Shown: positions 43,076 to 53,129 of the stretch, one piece after another
How the letters are laid out: the number at the start of each line of letters is the position of its first letter
Numbering within the stretch: the stretch's first letter is position 1
Source of the DNA: Parasphingorhabdus sp.
GTDB lineage: Bacteria > Pseudomonadota > Alphaproteobacteria > Sphingomonadales > Sphingomonadaceae
Length of the DNA: 64,000 nucleotides
Direction: 5' to 3'
Assembly: GCA_030373505.1 (NCBI GenBank)
Contig: JAUCYS010000006.1
Coordinates: forward strand, 1 to 64,000
The notes under the pieces: generated by a model
What the model was told of the DNA's origin: nothing
What the model saw: the letters and a program-made list of their open reading frames with translations, nothing else
Databases searched by the model: none
Program-made: the position numbers and the translations under genes

Positions 43076-44581
43076 TTGAGCAGAGTGACGTTCCGGCGAA
43101 TCCTTTTCACAGTTGCGCTGCTGGCAGGACATGTTGTTCCCGTCGCAGCGCAATTTCCAAGCCTTCCGGTTGCGCTTCCGGTACCGGCTACGGCGCAGCC
43201 GCCCTTGTCGTCGGCGAACCGGAGCGGGACCGAATTCAGCGATCTCGTCAAGGCTGGATATGTCGAAGAGGAATTCTATCTCTCGGGGGTCGGTCCGGCG
43301 ATTACCGCCACGGGCGATGCGCTTTTCGATGCCCCCTATATCACCCGAATTCTTGTGCGCCGTCCAGCCGATCCCGCCAAGTTCAACGGGACCGTCGTTA
43401 TCGAACCTTTCAGCTGGTTTGGTGAACGGGGTGCAGGCTGGATACTCACGCGCGACTATCTGTTGCGCAAGGGCTATGCCTATGTCGGCTACACTCTCAA
43501 CATCAATAAGCCGGCGGCGGATCCGAAATTCCCGCCTGGCGAAGGCGACGCGGAGGCCGGCGCACCCGATCCGAACCATCTTTATACGGGTATCGTGAAC
43601 TTCGATTTCATGCGCGCTTTTGATTATGCCCGCTATGCCCCTCTGGGGTCCTATTATGACTCGGAGCGCTTCAGGCGTGGCGGCGCGCCTGACCCCTTCG
43701 TGCCGCAGTCCCAGGCGATCGGCGCGCAGCTCGCTCTGCTTTTGAAATCCAATCTGCCGACCGGCCCGATGGGTAAGCTTCAGGTTGAACGGGTTTATGT
43801 TAATAGCTGGGCGGTGACGGCGCAGGTGTGGATGGACTATCTCGACCAGGGGCGGCACCAGAGCTGGCGGATGCCTGATGGCCGACCGTTGATCGATGCC
43901 TACATGACCGGGAAGATGGCTTTCGGGGAAGTCGGCGGCGATGTCGTGCGTGTTCCCCGCAAGATGCCTGCCGACGTGCCTTTTGTGACGATCTATAGCC
44001 AATCCGAACTGATGCATGACGTACTGGAGGGAATCGCGTTGCCGCCGGACACCAACCAGCCGATGCTGCGCTATTATGAAGTGACGGGTGTGCCGCATCT
44101 GCGCATGGCTGATCTGGGGACCCAGCACCGGGAATTTCTGGCCGGTGATGTTGGCAAGGGCGATGACCCGCAGTGCCAGACCCTTTACGACGAACCGGTT
44201 GAAGTGGTCGCTGCCGCGCTGCTGGACGCGATGGACAAGTGGGTTCGCACCGGCCAGCCCATGCCCAAGGCACCCCGTGTTGTTCGGCAAGGAAATGGCG
44301 TGGTAAGAGACAGGGCAAGCCGCAATATGGTCGGCGGCGTTCGTCCGCCCTGGATAATGGTACCGTCTGCGACCTATCTGACGGAACAGGAAACGAATTG
44401 CGGCCTGGTCTATGATACCAAGCTTGCCTTGCCGGCGGAGCAACTAAGGCAGTTGTACAGCTCTTACCGGGCCTATGTGAAAAAGTTCGAGGCAGCCAAG
44501 CGCACGGCCATAAGGCAGGGATATTTGCTGGAGGCAGATGCGGATAAAGTGCGGCCGATTGCGAAACCAACAGACTTTTGA
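43076..44581 (+). CDS. Exported PF20091-like alpha/beta hydrolase-domain protein with altered nucleophile motif
   Basis: About 501 residues starting with TTG at 43076 after a strong GGAGGAAG. Signal peptide ends near VAAQFPS. VVIEPFSWFGERG, GYAYVGYTLNI and GVPHLRMADLG match the alpha/beta hydrolase domain (PF20091-like) of environmental esterase/lactonase-type proteins. The nucleophile region reads V-N-S244-W-A246-V-T-A: in relatives this is G-x-S-Q-T/S, so the serine position is alanine. The assignment of that position is from memory of the family pattern. The histidine in VPHLR is present. It follows the DUF6644 pair and is convergent with an AraC gene. Confidence 0.7.
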   Translation: MSRVTFRRILFTVALLAGHVVPVAAQFPSLPVALPVPATAQPPLSSANRSGTEFSDLVKAGYVEEEFYLSGVGPAITATGDALFDAPYITRILVRRPADPAKFNGTVVIEPFSWFGERGAGWILTRDYLLRKGYAYVGYTLNINKPAADPKFPPGEGDAEAGAPDPNHLYTGIVNFDFMRAFDYARYAPLGSYYDSERFRRGGAPDPFVPQSQAIGAQLALLLKSNLPTGPMGKLQVERVYVNSWAVTAQVWMDYLDQGRHQSWRMPDGRPLIDAYMTGKMAFGEVGGDVVRVPRKMPADVPFVTIYSQSELMHDVLEGIALPPDTNQPMLRYYEVTGVPHLRMADLGTQHREFLAGDVGKGDDPQCQTLYDEPVEVVAAALLDAMDKWVRTGQPMPKAPRVVRQGNGVVRDRASRNMVGGVRPPWIMVPSATYLTEQETNCGLVYDTKLALPAEQLRQLYSSYRAYVKKFEAAKRTAIRQGYLLEADADKVRPIAKPTDF

Positions 44582-44612
44582 GGTGCGTCCGTTCCGTTTG
44601 TGGGGGAATGAC

Positions 44613-45683
44613 TCAATCTTCGATTTTGCGCGGAAAGCTGCCGGGGGAAACACCTGTCCACTCCTTGAACGCCCGGGAAAAGGCGGCCGTATCGGAATAG
44701 CCCAGCTGCTCGGCGGCGACCGCCAGGGACATGCCCGGCTTGGACAATATCGTCTTGGCGCGTTCCTTGCGGGCTTCCTGCAGAAGTTCGCGAAATGAGG
44801 TCCCTTCGTCGGTCAGGCGCCGTCTCAGCGACCGATCCGAAAGTTTGAGCTCCGCCGCGACCGACGCGCAGTCGATATGGGTGCGCCCCAGCCAGCGACC
44901 GATGATATCCCTTGTCAGGGACACGAAGCTTTCGCTGGGTGTGGCGCCGGGGCCCATCAGGTCGAGCAGGTGCCATTCCAAAATCCTGCGCAATTTCAGG
45001 TCTTCGGAAGGCAGCGTGCTGGCGAGGTTCCTGTCGAGATCCTCGTTCCGGATCACCAGGGCGTTGTTCAGCTGATTGCCCAGCACCGGTGCGCGGAAAT
45101 ATTGTGCCAGACGTTCCTCGCGTCCGGCAATCGAATGTTCAAAATGAACCGAAACCGGAGCCCATCTGGCCGAAATAAGCTGCCGGATCAGAGTGGCATA
45201 TCCGCCGATTGCAAATTCCGAATCCTGCGTCCGCGGCCAGATACGCTCATCCTCGATCCGATAAAAATAGGTGGTGTTCTGCTGTTCGATCCGGCTGTCG
45301 AAAAGGGTGCGGGTCTGCAGGCGGGACTGGAACAGAACAAGATAGTTCAATGCTCCCCTCAGATTGCCGGAGGCGCGGAGCAGCGCATATAAGGGGCCCA
45401 TCTCTGCAAGGCCGAAGCTCGCTCCCATTTCCAGGCCCAGATAGGGGCGGTCGAATTTTTCCGACGCTGCTTCAACCAGTGCAACATAGCGGTGCAGCGG
45501 CACGAATTCATAGGGAGTGTCCATTTGCGAACGGAACATGCCATATTCGCGCAAAATAGGATCGATCCGCTTCCCCACATCAGCCAGGGCATCGATCAAA
45601 GCGCCGAGAAACAATAGCCTGATCGTTCCCAGGTTGCCCTTTGCAGCATCGCGCGACGATAAATCGGTGCTAGGTTCGGACAT
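44613..45683 (-). CDS. AraC-family transcriptional regulator
   Basis: About 356 residues with an N-terminal AraC-type ligand domain of the PF12625 group (LEMGASFGLAEMGPLYALLR) and a C-terminal double helix-turn-helix: CASVAAELKLSDRSLRRRL and LAVAAEQLGYSDTAAFSRAF. Start at 45683 is favoured over 45722. It is convergent with the hydrolase-like gene and divergent from the amine-oxidation cluster at 45834, of which it is a likely regulator. Confidence 0.85.
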   Translation of the reverse strand: MSEPSTDLSSRDAAKGNLGTIRLLFLGALIDALADVGKRIDPILREYGMFRSQMDTPYEFVPLHRYVALVEAASEKFDRPYLGLEMGASFGLAEMGPLYALLRASGNLRGALNYLVLFQSRLQTRTLFDSRIEQQNTTYFYRIEDERIWPRTQDSEFAIGGYATLIRQLISARWAPVSVHFEHSIAGREERLAQYFRAPVLGNQLNNALVIRNEDLDRNLASTLPSEDLKLRRILEWHLLDLMGPGATPSESFVSLTRDIIGRWLGRTHIDCASVAAELKLSDRSLRRRLTDEGTSFRELLQEARKERAKTILSKPGMSLAVAAEQLGYSDTAAFSRAFKEWTGVSPGSFPRKIED

Positions 45684-45833
45684 GACCGGAAAAAAGATAT
45701 GGCCGATTATGCAAAAGGTCAATCCCTAGCTGCAATATACATCCTCCCCCTGATGGCCGAAATCTGACCTTTAGTCCTTTTCCCGCGCGGATGCTTGGGA
45801 ACTGTGGCGTTAAACTTTTTCTGAGGTGTATGT

Positions 45834-47063
45834 GTGTCTGAATCGGTAGGCAATCTGGAAAGCGAACGACAGGGGGAGCAAGGGGCCGAGCTGTCCGTAA
45901 ATGACAAAGGTCAATCCGTTGTCTTGCCGGATCTGCCCAAGATCGATTTTCTGTATTTATCCGAACCAGACATGATCCGGGCGGGTGTCACGGATATGGC
46001 AAAGTGCGTCGATGCGATGGAAGAGATGTTCCATCTGCTTCACATCGGCGATTATCGGATGGCCGGCGGGAATAACAATTCCCATGGAGCGGTCGTCATG
46101 TTTCCTGACGATTCTCCTTTTCCGGAAATGCCAAAGAACACCACGGATCGGCGTTTCATGGCGATGCCAGCCTATCTGGGCGGCTCGTTTCGCACGGCGG
46201 GAATGAAGTGGTACGGGTCCAACGTCGACAACCGGGACAAGGGGCTGCCGCGCTCTATCCTGACGTTCATGCTCAACGATGCCGACACCGGCGCGCCTTT
46301 GGCGCTAATGTCTGCCAATCTGTTGTCGGCCTATCGCACTGGCGCGATCCCGGGTGTCGGCGCGCGCCACCTCGCGCGCAAGGATTCGCGGGTCGTCGGC
46401 ATTGTCGGCCCTGGCGTCATGGCGCGCACCTCGCTTGCAGCGTTTATGGCTACCTGTCCCATGATCGATACGGTCAAGATCAAGGGCAGAGGCAAAGCCA
46501 ATCTGGATGCCTTTACAGGATGGGTGGCTGAAAATTATCCACAGATACCGAATGTGCATGTGGTCGATACCGATGAAGAAGTGGTGTGCGATTCCGATAT
46601 TGTGACCTTCTGTGCCTCCGTCGCGACCGGCGATCCGTCAAAATATCCCACCATATACCGGGAATGGGTGCGACCGGGAACCTTCCTGTCGATGCCCGCG
46701 CCCTGCAACATCGACGAGGGCATGATTGGCAGCGACATCCGCAAGGTATTGGATTTTACAGGGCTCTACGAAGCCTATCTCGAAGAGCTGCCCGCACCCC
46801 GGCATATTCATATCCCGGCCGTCGGGGTGAAATATTTTGATCTGATCGAAGAGGGCAAGCTCTCGCGCGACGCGCTCGAAGATCTGGGCGCAATTGTTTC
46901 CGGTGACGTGCCTGGTCGCCGCAATGATGAAGAAATTATCATTCTTTCGGTTGGCGGCATGGCCGTCGAGGATGTCGCCTGGGGAACGATGGTCTACCGC
47001 AACGCCATTGCCAACGGCATCGGTGTCAAACTCAACCTCTGGGAGGAGCCCGCCCTGAAATAG
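45834..47063 (+). CDS. Ornithine cyclodeaminase/mu-crystallin-family protein of amine oxidation
   Basis: A 409-residue protein of the ornithine cyclodeaminase fold: substrate region FMAMPAYLGG and GMKWYGSNVDN, MSANLLSAYRTGA, and dinucleotide loop VGIVGPGVMARTSLA. It is longer than plain cyclodeaminases (about 330). GTG start after GAGG. It is followed by RidA and an FAD oxidase, the gene order I recall for two-subunit tyramine-oxidase-type systems in which this fold is called subunit B; that name is memory, not verified. It may bind an imine intermediate. Confidence 0.75.
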   Translation: MSESVGNLESERQGEQGAELSVNDKGQSVVLPDLPKIDFLYLSEPDMIRAGVTDMAKCVDAMEEMFHLLHIGDYRMAGGNNNSHGAVVMFPDDSPFPEMPKNTTDRRFMAMPAYLGGSFRTAGMKWYGSNVDNRDKGLPRSILTFMLNDADTGAPLALMSANLLSAYRTGAIPGVGARHLARKDSRVVGIVGPGVMARTSLAAFMATCPMIDTVKIKGRGKANLDAFTGWVAENYPQIPNVHVVDTDEEVVCDSDIVTFCASVATGDPSKYPTIYREWVRPGTFLSMPAPCNIDEGMIGSDIRKVLDFTGLYEAYLEELPAPRHIHIPAVGVKYFDLIEEGKLSRDALEDLGAIVSGDVPGRRNDEEIIILSVGGMAVEDVAWGTMVYRNAIANGIGVKLNLWEEPALK

Positions 47064-47106
47064 GCCCTCTTCCTCTATGCCTTCCTTTATCTGAAAAGAG
47101 AGATTC

Positions 47107-47529
47107 ATGCCCCAAGTTATCAAGGTCAAAACCGGCAACAAATTTGAAGAACATGGTTCCTATTCGCGTGTCGTCGCGGTCGACAATATGATTTTTGTGT
47201 CGAACACGGCCGGTCGCAATCCGGCTACCAAACTGATCCCGGAAGACCTGACCGAGCAGACCAACCAAGTGCTCGACAATCTTTCCTCTGCGCTGAAGTC
47301 GGTTGATGCAGGGCTGGGTGATGTCGTGTCCGCTCGCGTGTTTGTGCAGTTTCCGGAAGATGTGGAAACGGTGATGACCGCCTACGGCCTGCGGATGCGC
47401 GGTATAAACCCGACGCTGACCATGACCTGTCCGCCGTTGGGATCGACCCAGTATAAGGTCGAAATTGACGTGGTCGCGATACGCGGCGTTTCACAGGCAG
47501 AGGTCAAGGAATTGCTGATTTCGCTCTGA
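47107..47529 (+). CDS. RidA-family (enamine/imine deaminase) protein
   Basis: A 140-residue RidA/YjgF protein. FVSNTAGRNP, the conserved arginine in SARVFVQF, and DVVAIRG at the end match RidA, which hydrolyses reactive enamines or imines released by PLP or flavin enzymes. Located between the cyclodeaminase-fold gene and an FAD amine/amino-acid oxidase, it fits imine removal after oxidation. Confidence 0.88.
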   Translation: MPQVIKVKTGNKFEEHGSYSRVVAVDNMIFVSNTAGRNPATKLIPEDLTEQTNQVLDNLSSALKSVDAGLGDVVSARVFVQFPEDVETVMTAYGLRMRGINPTLTMTCPPLGSTQYKVEIDVVAIRGVSQAEVKELLISL

Positions 47530-47580
47530 CAACAGGCGTGGCGGGAGTCGCGCTTGTCTCCCCTTTTCAAGGCTTTCACT

Positions 47581-48873
47581 ATGGCACCCCAAATCGTTCC
47601 CGTCGAAACTTCCGGCACTCTGCCCAAGCAGACCACGGTGGTCGTGATCGGTGCAGGGATTGTGGGACTGTCGACTGCTCTGTGTCTCGCGGAGCAGGGC
47701 GTGCCGGTGGTGGTGATCGAGAAGGGACGGCTTGCCGGCGAGCAATCTTCGCGCAATCTCGGCTGGGTACGCAAGGTGATGCGTCCGCCGGTCGATCTGC
47801 CGATGGCGCAGCTGGCCGAGCGGCTGTGGGCCGAAATGCCCGGCCGGGTGGGAGATGACTGTGGTTTCCGCCAGGCGGGAATCGCCTATGTTTCGCGTAC
47901 GGAGAAGGAGCAGGCCGTTTATGAAACATGGCTGGAATCGGTCAGGGGATCGGGTCTCGACTCACGCCTTTTGACGCCCGCCCAGATTGCAGACCTGATC
48001 CCCGGCAGTACCGGCAGCTGGGTCGGGGGGATCCTTACGCCATCTGACGGCCGTGCCGAACCGACCATGGCATGCAGCGCGATCGCCAAGGCCGCGATGG
48101 CCAAGGGCGCGGTTATAGTGGAAAACTGTGCCGTGCGTAAGCTTGTGACCACCCGGGGCGCAGTCAGCGGGGTAGTGACGGAGCAAGGTGAAATCAGCTG
48201 CGACCAGGTGGTGCTTGCCGGCGGCGTCTGGTCGCGCCGGTTTCTGGCCAACCATGGCGTCGGGCTTCTTACCCTGCCGCTGGTCGCTGCGGTTCTGCGC
48301 ACCGAACCGATGGAAGGCCCGACGGACTGTGCAGTGGGCGGTGCCGATTTTTCATTCCGCAAGCGGCTCGATGGCGGCTACACCATCACCCAGCGCGGGG
48401 CGCTGTTTGCGCCGTTGACGCTGGATCATTTGTTGATCGGTCTGAAATATTTGCCGACATTGATCGCGCAATGGCACAATTTGCGGGTATCATTCGGGCG
48501 GGAATTTTTTGATGACCTGGCGCTGCAGCGGCGCTGGAAGGCGGAGCAGACATCGCCATTCGAAAAGGTGCGGACCATGGACCCGCCGGTCAATCAGGCG
48601 CTGAATGACGAGGCGATGCGGAATTTGATCGCGGCCTGGCCGGAGTTTGCCAAAGCCAAAATTGCCCAGCAATGGGGCGGCATGATCGACGTAACGCCGG
48701 ATTCCATGCCGGTTATCAGCAAGGTCAAAAAGCTGCCCAATCTCACGCTCGCGACCGGATTCTCCGGACATGGATTTGGCACCGGGCCAGCCGCAGGGGC
48801 GCTGGTGGCGGATATGCTGATGGGCAACGAGCCGGTCATAGATCCGACACCCTATCGGCTGGATCGTTTCTGA
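47581..48873 (+). CDS. FAD-dependent amine/D-amino acid oxidase-like enzyme
   Basis: About 430 residues of the DAO fold: FAD loop VVVIGAGIVGLSTALCLAEQ, LAGEQSSRNLGWVRK (flavin contact) and ATGFSGHGFGTGPAAG near the end. It oxidises an amine to an imine, giving an aldehyde. ATG at 47581 has AAGG; TTG at 47554 with GGGAG is an alternative. With RidA upstream and an aldehyde dehydrogenase and permease on the opposite strand nearby, it is the central enzyme of an amine-degradation cluster. Confidence 0.85.
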   Translation: MAPQIVPVETSGTLPKQTTVVVIGAGIVGLSTALCLAEQGVPVVVIEKGRLAGEQSSRNLGWVRKVMRPPVDLPMAQLAERLWAEMPGRVGDDCGFRQAGIAYVSRTEKEQAVYETWLESVRGSGLDSRLLTPAQIADLIPGSTGSWVGGILTPSDGRAEPTMACSAIAKAAMAKGAVIVENCAVRKLVTTRGAVSGVVTEQGEISCDQVVLAGGVWSRRFLANHGVGLLTLPLVAAVLRTEPMEGPTDCAVGGADFSFRKRLDGGYTITQRGALFAPLTLDHLLIGLKYLPTLIAQWHNLRVSFGREFFDDLALQRRWKAEQTSPFEKVRTMDPPVNQALNDEAMRNLIAAWPEFAKAKIAQQWGGMIDVTPDSMPVISKVKKLPNLTLATGFSGHGFGTGPAAGALVADMLMGNEPVIDPTPYRLDRF

Positions 48874-48887
48874 CGCCGACGAAATCA

Positions 48888-49781
48888 GTGTGGGCGGACT
48901 CCTCGCTGCCCCTGATGGCTATCATGCTATGGGGCGGCAATGCGGTCGTGGCCAAGCTGTCGGCCGCAGTGATCAGTCCGGCTGACGTAACCTTCTTCCG
49001 CTGGCTGGTCGCAGCTTTGCTGCTAGCTCCGTTTGCTGCAGGACCGATTCTCCGCCACCGGGCAGAGCTTGGACATCAATTGCCGCGGATGATTGTGCTC
49101 GGCTTGCTGGGCTGTGCGTTGTTTCCCTATCTGATGTATGTTGCCGCGGGCCATACCACGGCTATCAACATTGGCATCATCCAGACGCTTATGCCGCTTA
49201 TGGCGATCGGCGTGTCCGGCGTCCTTTTTGGCTTCGCGATCAGCGGAGGGAGTGTCGCCGGCGCCCTTATATCCTTGCTCGGAGTCGTCATCGTCGTCTG
49301 CCAGGGCAGGCTTGATCTGCTCGTTTCGCACCCGCCGAACAGGGGTGATCTGATGATGCTGGCGGCGACCGCCTGCTTTGCATTGTACAGCGCCCTGCTT
49401 GCCCGGTGGCGCAGTTCGCTGTCGCTGACCGTATCGCTGTTCGTGCAGTCGTGCACGGCGGTCGTTGTGCTGTTCCCGGTGATCATCCTGTTGCCCCATC
49501 AGGCAATGGAACCGGAGGCATTGCCGTTGATTGCCTACGCCGGTGCGCTCGGTTCTGTGGCGGCACCGCTGCTGTGGATGAATGGCATTGCCCGGATCGG
49601 CTCTGCACGGGCGTCCATTTTCTTCAACCTGCTGCCGCTGGTTACAGCCGCTCTGGCCATCGTAACACTGGGCGAACCGCTCACGCTTCCGCTGGTGGTT
49701 GGCGGTCTGTTGGCGTTGCTCGGTGTCGTGCTGGCCGAGCGCGCTGCCAAAAGCGCGGCCGCTCGGCCCGTTCGTCTCTGA
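48888..49781 (+). CDS. EamA/DMT-family transporter
   Basis: About 297 residues with ten hydrophobic helices in two EamA repeats; LMAIMLWGGNAVVAKLSA opens the first and LMMLAATACFALYSALLARW the second. GTG at 48888 places the first helix correctly; the ATG at 48915 would cut it. It follows the oxidase by 14 bases and probably exports an amine, amino acid or metabolite, possibly as overflow protection. Confidence 0.8.
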   Translation: MWADSSLPLMAIMLWGGNAVVAKLSAAVISPADVTFFRWLVAALLLAPFAAGPILRHRAELGHQLPRMIVLGLLGCALFPYLMYVAAGHTTAINIGIIQTLMPLMAIGVSGVLFGFAISGGSVAGALISLLGVVIVVCQGRLDLLVSHPPNRGDLMMLAATACFALYSALLARWRSSLSLTVSLFVQSCTAVVVLFPVIILLPHQAMEPEALPLIAYAGALGSVAAPLLWMNGIARIGSARASIFFNLLPLVTAALAIVTLGEPLTLPLVVGGLLALLGVVLAERAAKSAAARPVRL

Positions 49782-51311
49782 TCAGCCGAATGCACCGGCT
49801 CCTTCGAGCCGCATGCAAACCGCCTTTGGTTCCGTGAATGCGTGCACCGCCTCGGTACCGAATTCGCGGCCCAGGCCGGACATCTTGCTGCCTCCGAACG
49901 GCATGGCAAGATCGAGTATATTATGCGTGTTGAGCCATACCGTGCCAGCGTCGATCCGTTCGGCGAGAATATGCGCGCGATCAAGATTGCTGGTCCAGAT
50001 GCTCGCTGCCAGGCCGAACGGAGTGTCGTTCGCCAGCGATACGAAATCGGCCGGATGTTCAACCCGCATGGCGCAGACTACGGGTCCAAAGATTTCCTCG
50101 CGCATCACGGTCATGTCGCGGCTGACATCGGCCAGCACAGTCGGGCGATAGAACCAGCCATCCCCGTCGCCGGACTTGCCGCCAGACAGTGCGGTTGCGC
50201 CTTCTTTCTTGCCGGTCTCGACCAGCGAGCTGACGCGCTCGCGCTGGCGGCTCGAGATCAGGGGCCCAATCTGGGTCGCGGCATCAAATTGTGACCCCAG
50301 CTGCAAGTCATCAGCGATCCGGCAGATGCCGTCCATCACCTGATCATAGACCGGAGCTTCGACCAGCAGACGCGATCCGGCGGTGCAAATCTGACCCGAA
50401 TTGGAAAATATCGCGGCGGCGGCACCGGGAATGGCGCGTTCGAGGTCGGCATCGGCCAGAACGATCGTTGGGGATTTTCCGCCCAGTTCCAGCGTGACGC
50501 GCTTCATGGTGGCAGCAGATGCGGCAAGGATCCGCTGGCCAGTCGCTGTCGATCCGGTAAAGGCTATTTTGCTGACCTGAGGGTGATCAACCAGTGCCGA
50601 TCCGGCCTCGGCACCATAGCCGGTTATGATGTTGACTGCGCCCGCCGGAAAGCCTGCCTCGGCAATCAGCTCGCCAAGCCGCAACGTGGTGAGAGAAGAT
50701 TCTTCCGAAGGCTTCAGCACAACCGTGCAGCCAAAAGCAATCGCCGGAGCAAGCTTCTGGATGGCCTGTCCGATTGGAAAGTTCCACGGCGTAATCCCGC
50801 CGATCACGCCAACCGGGCGGCGCTGCGTATAGGCGCGATAGATTGCGTCTTCGGGGACCAGTGGATTGTGAGTCACATATTCGCCGTTGATCTTCGAAGC
50901 CCAGCCACCGAAATAGCGAAGCCCGTCAATCGTGAACTGAAGATCGATGGCGTTGGTGACAGCAAGTAGTTTGCCGCTGTCCAGCGATTCGAGCGCCGCG
51001 AGTTCGTCGCGGTGCTGTTCGACCAGCAGGGCGAGCTTTTCCAGCAGACGTCCCCGGTCGAGCGGTCGCATCGTTTGCCATGCACGGCTTTCGAAACATG
51101 CACGCGCAGCCTTGACGGCGCGGTCAACGTCGTCCGAACCGCATGCGGCAAAGGACATGATAGTGTGTCCAGTGGCGGGATCGATCGCGTGGATCATGTT
51201 CGCCGAACCAAGCGGTTCAACCAGCTCCCCATTGATCAGCAGTTTTCCGCTGGGCAGTTTCACCGAGGATGCGGCAAGGCTGTGCGTTGTCATATTTTCG
51301 GCCATGGTCAT
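49782..51311 (-). CDS. NAD(P)-dependent aldehyde dehydrogenase (fourth)
   Basis: A 509-residue ALDH, convergent with and directly abutting the EamA gene (stops at 49781 and 49782). Base Glu275 in TLELGGKSPT and nucleophile Cys309 in SGQICTAGSR are in place; PWNFPIGQAIQK is typical. The start overlaps the permease stop by ATGA, so permease and ALDH are one operon. It is the natural partner to oxidise the aldehyde formed by the FAD oxidase, with an arylacetaldehyde or aminoaldehyde as likely substrate. Confidence 0.88.
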   Translation of the reverse strand: MTMAENMTTHSLAASSVKLPSGKLLINGELVEPLGSANMIHAIDPATGHTIMSFAACGSDDVDRAVKAARACFESRAWQTMRPLDRGRLLEKLALLVEQHRDELAALESLDSGKLLAVTNAIDLQFTIDGLRYFGGWASKINGEYVTHNPLVPEDAIYRAYTQRRPVGVIGGITPWNFPIGQAIQKLAPAIAFGCTVVLKPSEESSLTTLRLGELIAEAGFPAGAVNIITGYGAEAGSALVDHPQVSKIAFTGSTATGQRILAASAATMKRVTLELGGKSPTIVLADADLERAIPGAAAAIFSNSGQICTAGSRLLVEAPVYDQVMDGICRIADDLQLGSQFDAATQIGPLISSRQRERVSSLVETGKKEGATALSGGKSGDGDGWFYRPTVLADVSRDMTVMREEIFGPVVCAMRVEHPADFVSLANDTPFGLAASIWTSNLDRAHILAERIDAGTVWLNTHNILDLAMPFGGSKMSGLGREFGTEAVHAFTEPKAVCMRLEGAGAFG

Positions 51312-52822
51312 GAGTGCTTCTCTGTCGTTTTGGCATCTTGCGGGATCGGTTTGCTTGCGGTTGTATCCGAGGGGGGCACGCCACCCTCCACGTGGGTCGA
51401 TCCAACGCGGGCGTGGATTTCCGGATGATATTTACGCAGGTAGAGGCCGTGCAGCAGGCCGGCCGCGACAAGCCCGAGAAAAAGAAACGGCAGCCGGTTC
51501 ACGATCGTAATATCGGTTCCGGTAAGCGCGGAATAATTGTCCAGCGAAAGATAGGTGATCACCGCGATGATCAGGCCTCCCACCAGCGGCGCGACCGTCT
51601 TGCCGAACGAAAATTCACCGCGCCGTGCGAAGAAAAGCGGAATCGACAGCGAAGTCGCCGTGATCAGGATTTCCAGGCCGACGGCGCCCATTGAAGACAG
51701 GCTGGTGGCGAGGCTGAGCAAGGGATCCAGTCCGGCCACGGCAAAAGCCCCGACCACGACCGTCAGCACCACCGTAAGCAGAAGGCATGCGATATAGGGC
51801 GATCCGTGAACAGGGTGTATGCGGCCCAGCGGTTTCGGAATCAGACCGTCACGGGAAAGGGCGTATAGGTAACGGGCGATATTGTTGAAAAAGCCAAGCG
51901 TGGCGGCAAAGAGACTGGTCACGGTCAGGAGGCTGAATACATCCCGGCCAAGGACGCCAAGATATTCCGCCGCGATCCCGGTCATCAAGCGGCCCGGATC
52001 GGCAGCGGCGATTGCCTGAACCTTGTCCGGAGAGATCGCCAGGACGAGACACCATGAGGAAAGCACGTAAAAGGTACCCAGAACCATCACTGCGCCATAG
52101 GTCGCGCGCGGAATAGTGCGCTGCGGATCGCGAGCCTCTTCCTGGTAGATTGCAGAGGCTTCGAAGCCGATGCAGCCGTTGATGGCATAGATCAGCGCGA
52201 TCCCCAGACCGGGTGCGAAGATCGCGGTGGGCGTGAAACTGGTAAAGTCCAGACCCGAGAAACCAACATTGTAGAGAATGAGCACGTCGATCAGCAGGAT
52301 CAGGCCGACTTCCAGCAGCAGAGCGATGGTCAGGACCTTCGCTGCCATGGTGATCTTATGGTAGCCGAGCCAGGAGATGATAGCGATGCTGAGGCCAGCC
52401 CAGATTTCCCATCGCGTCGATATGCCGAAGAGACTTTGAAGAAGGTCGGACGAGAAAAAGGCCATTGCTCCCAAAACGGAGGCCGCCGCACAAATATAGG
52501 CGGTCACCGCGACATAGGCGGCGGCAATCCCTGCCTCCTTGTTCAGGCTGAGCGCGATATAGGCATAGAATGCCCCGGCATTGCGCACATGTGGCGTCAT
52601 CCGCACATAGCCCATGGCAAACAACATCATGACGGCGCAGACCAGAAGCTGTGTTCCCGGCATGCCCGCGCCATTACCGAACGCCAGGGCCAGGGGAATG
52701 ATGCCGGCCAGAACCCCCATCGGCGCAGCACATGCCAGAATCATGAAGATGATGTCGCCGGTACCGAGAGTGCGGCGCAGCGAACTGCCGGCCGATGATG
52801 CTTCTTGTCGATAAGTGGTCAT
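51308..52822 (-). CDS. APC-family amino acid/polyamine permease
   Basis: About 504 residues with twelve hydrophobic helices. IIFMILACAAPMGVLAG opens the first helix and GFEASAIYQEEARDPQRTIP is the classic APC helix 6-7 motif. ATG at 52822 (MTTYRQEASS) is favoured; AGGAGG lies 16 bases upstream. It is the first gene of an operon with the aldehyde dehydrogenase and would import the amine or amino acid that the FAD oxidase uses. Confidence 0.87.
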   Translation of the reverse strand: MTTYRQEASSAGSSLRRTLGTGDIIFMILACAAPMGVLAGIIPLALAFGNGAGMPGTQLLVCAVMMLFAMGYVRMTPHVRNAGAFYAYIALSLNKEAGIAAAYVAVTAYICAAASVLGAMAFFSSDLLQSLFGISTRWEIWAGLSIAIISWLGYHKITMAAKVLTIALLLEVGLILLIDVLILYNVGFSGLDFTSFTPTAIFAPGLGIALIYAINGCIGFEASAIYQEEARDPQRTIPRATYGAVMVLGTFYVLSSWCLVLAISPDKVQAIAAADPGRLMTGIAAEYLGVLGRDVFSLLTVTSLFAATLGFFNNIARYLYALSRDGLIPKPLGRIHPVHGSPYIACLLLTVVLTVVVGAFAVAGLDPLLSLATSLSSMGAVGLEILITATSLSIPLFFARRGEFSFGKTVAPLVGGLIIAVITYLSLDNYSALTGTDITIVNRLPFLFLGLVAAGLLHGLYLRKYHPEIHARVGSTHVEGGVPPSDTTASKPIPQDAKTTEKHS

Positions 52823-53129
52823 GAGTTCGGCGTTATCCTCCTGTGTCCATCGGCAATGGATTCTCAATCATAACCAATGGCAATATCCTCGTCAGGCGGT
52901 ATTGCACTTGTAGCATCATAATTTGTATTTTCGGCCAGAGAAGGCTGAGCCAGGTGCTCTTCCTTGCATTGGCATAAGGCAGCTGCAAGGAAGGAAGGGT
53001 AGGGAAGCAGGAGTTCTTTTAATGTTGAGCGGCTTTCGGACGAAGATTTAAGTCACTGTAAACAATCATTGCGAAATCGGACAATGTGCAGCTTCCTATC
53101 TTATCAAACCGGAACAGGAATTTTTAAAT
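52823..53129. other. 307-base divergent spacer between the permease and NTF2-like genes
   Basis: No gene. GCAATA (52880-52885) and TATTGC (52900-52905) form a wide inverted repeat, and the right half is AT rich with no clear ribosome-linked frame other than the gene at 53130. No further structure seen. Confidence 0.45.
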
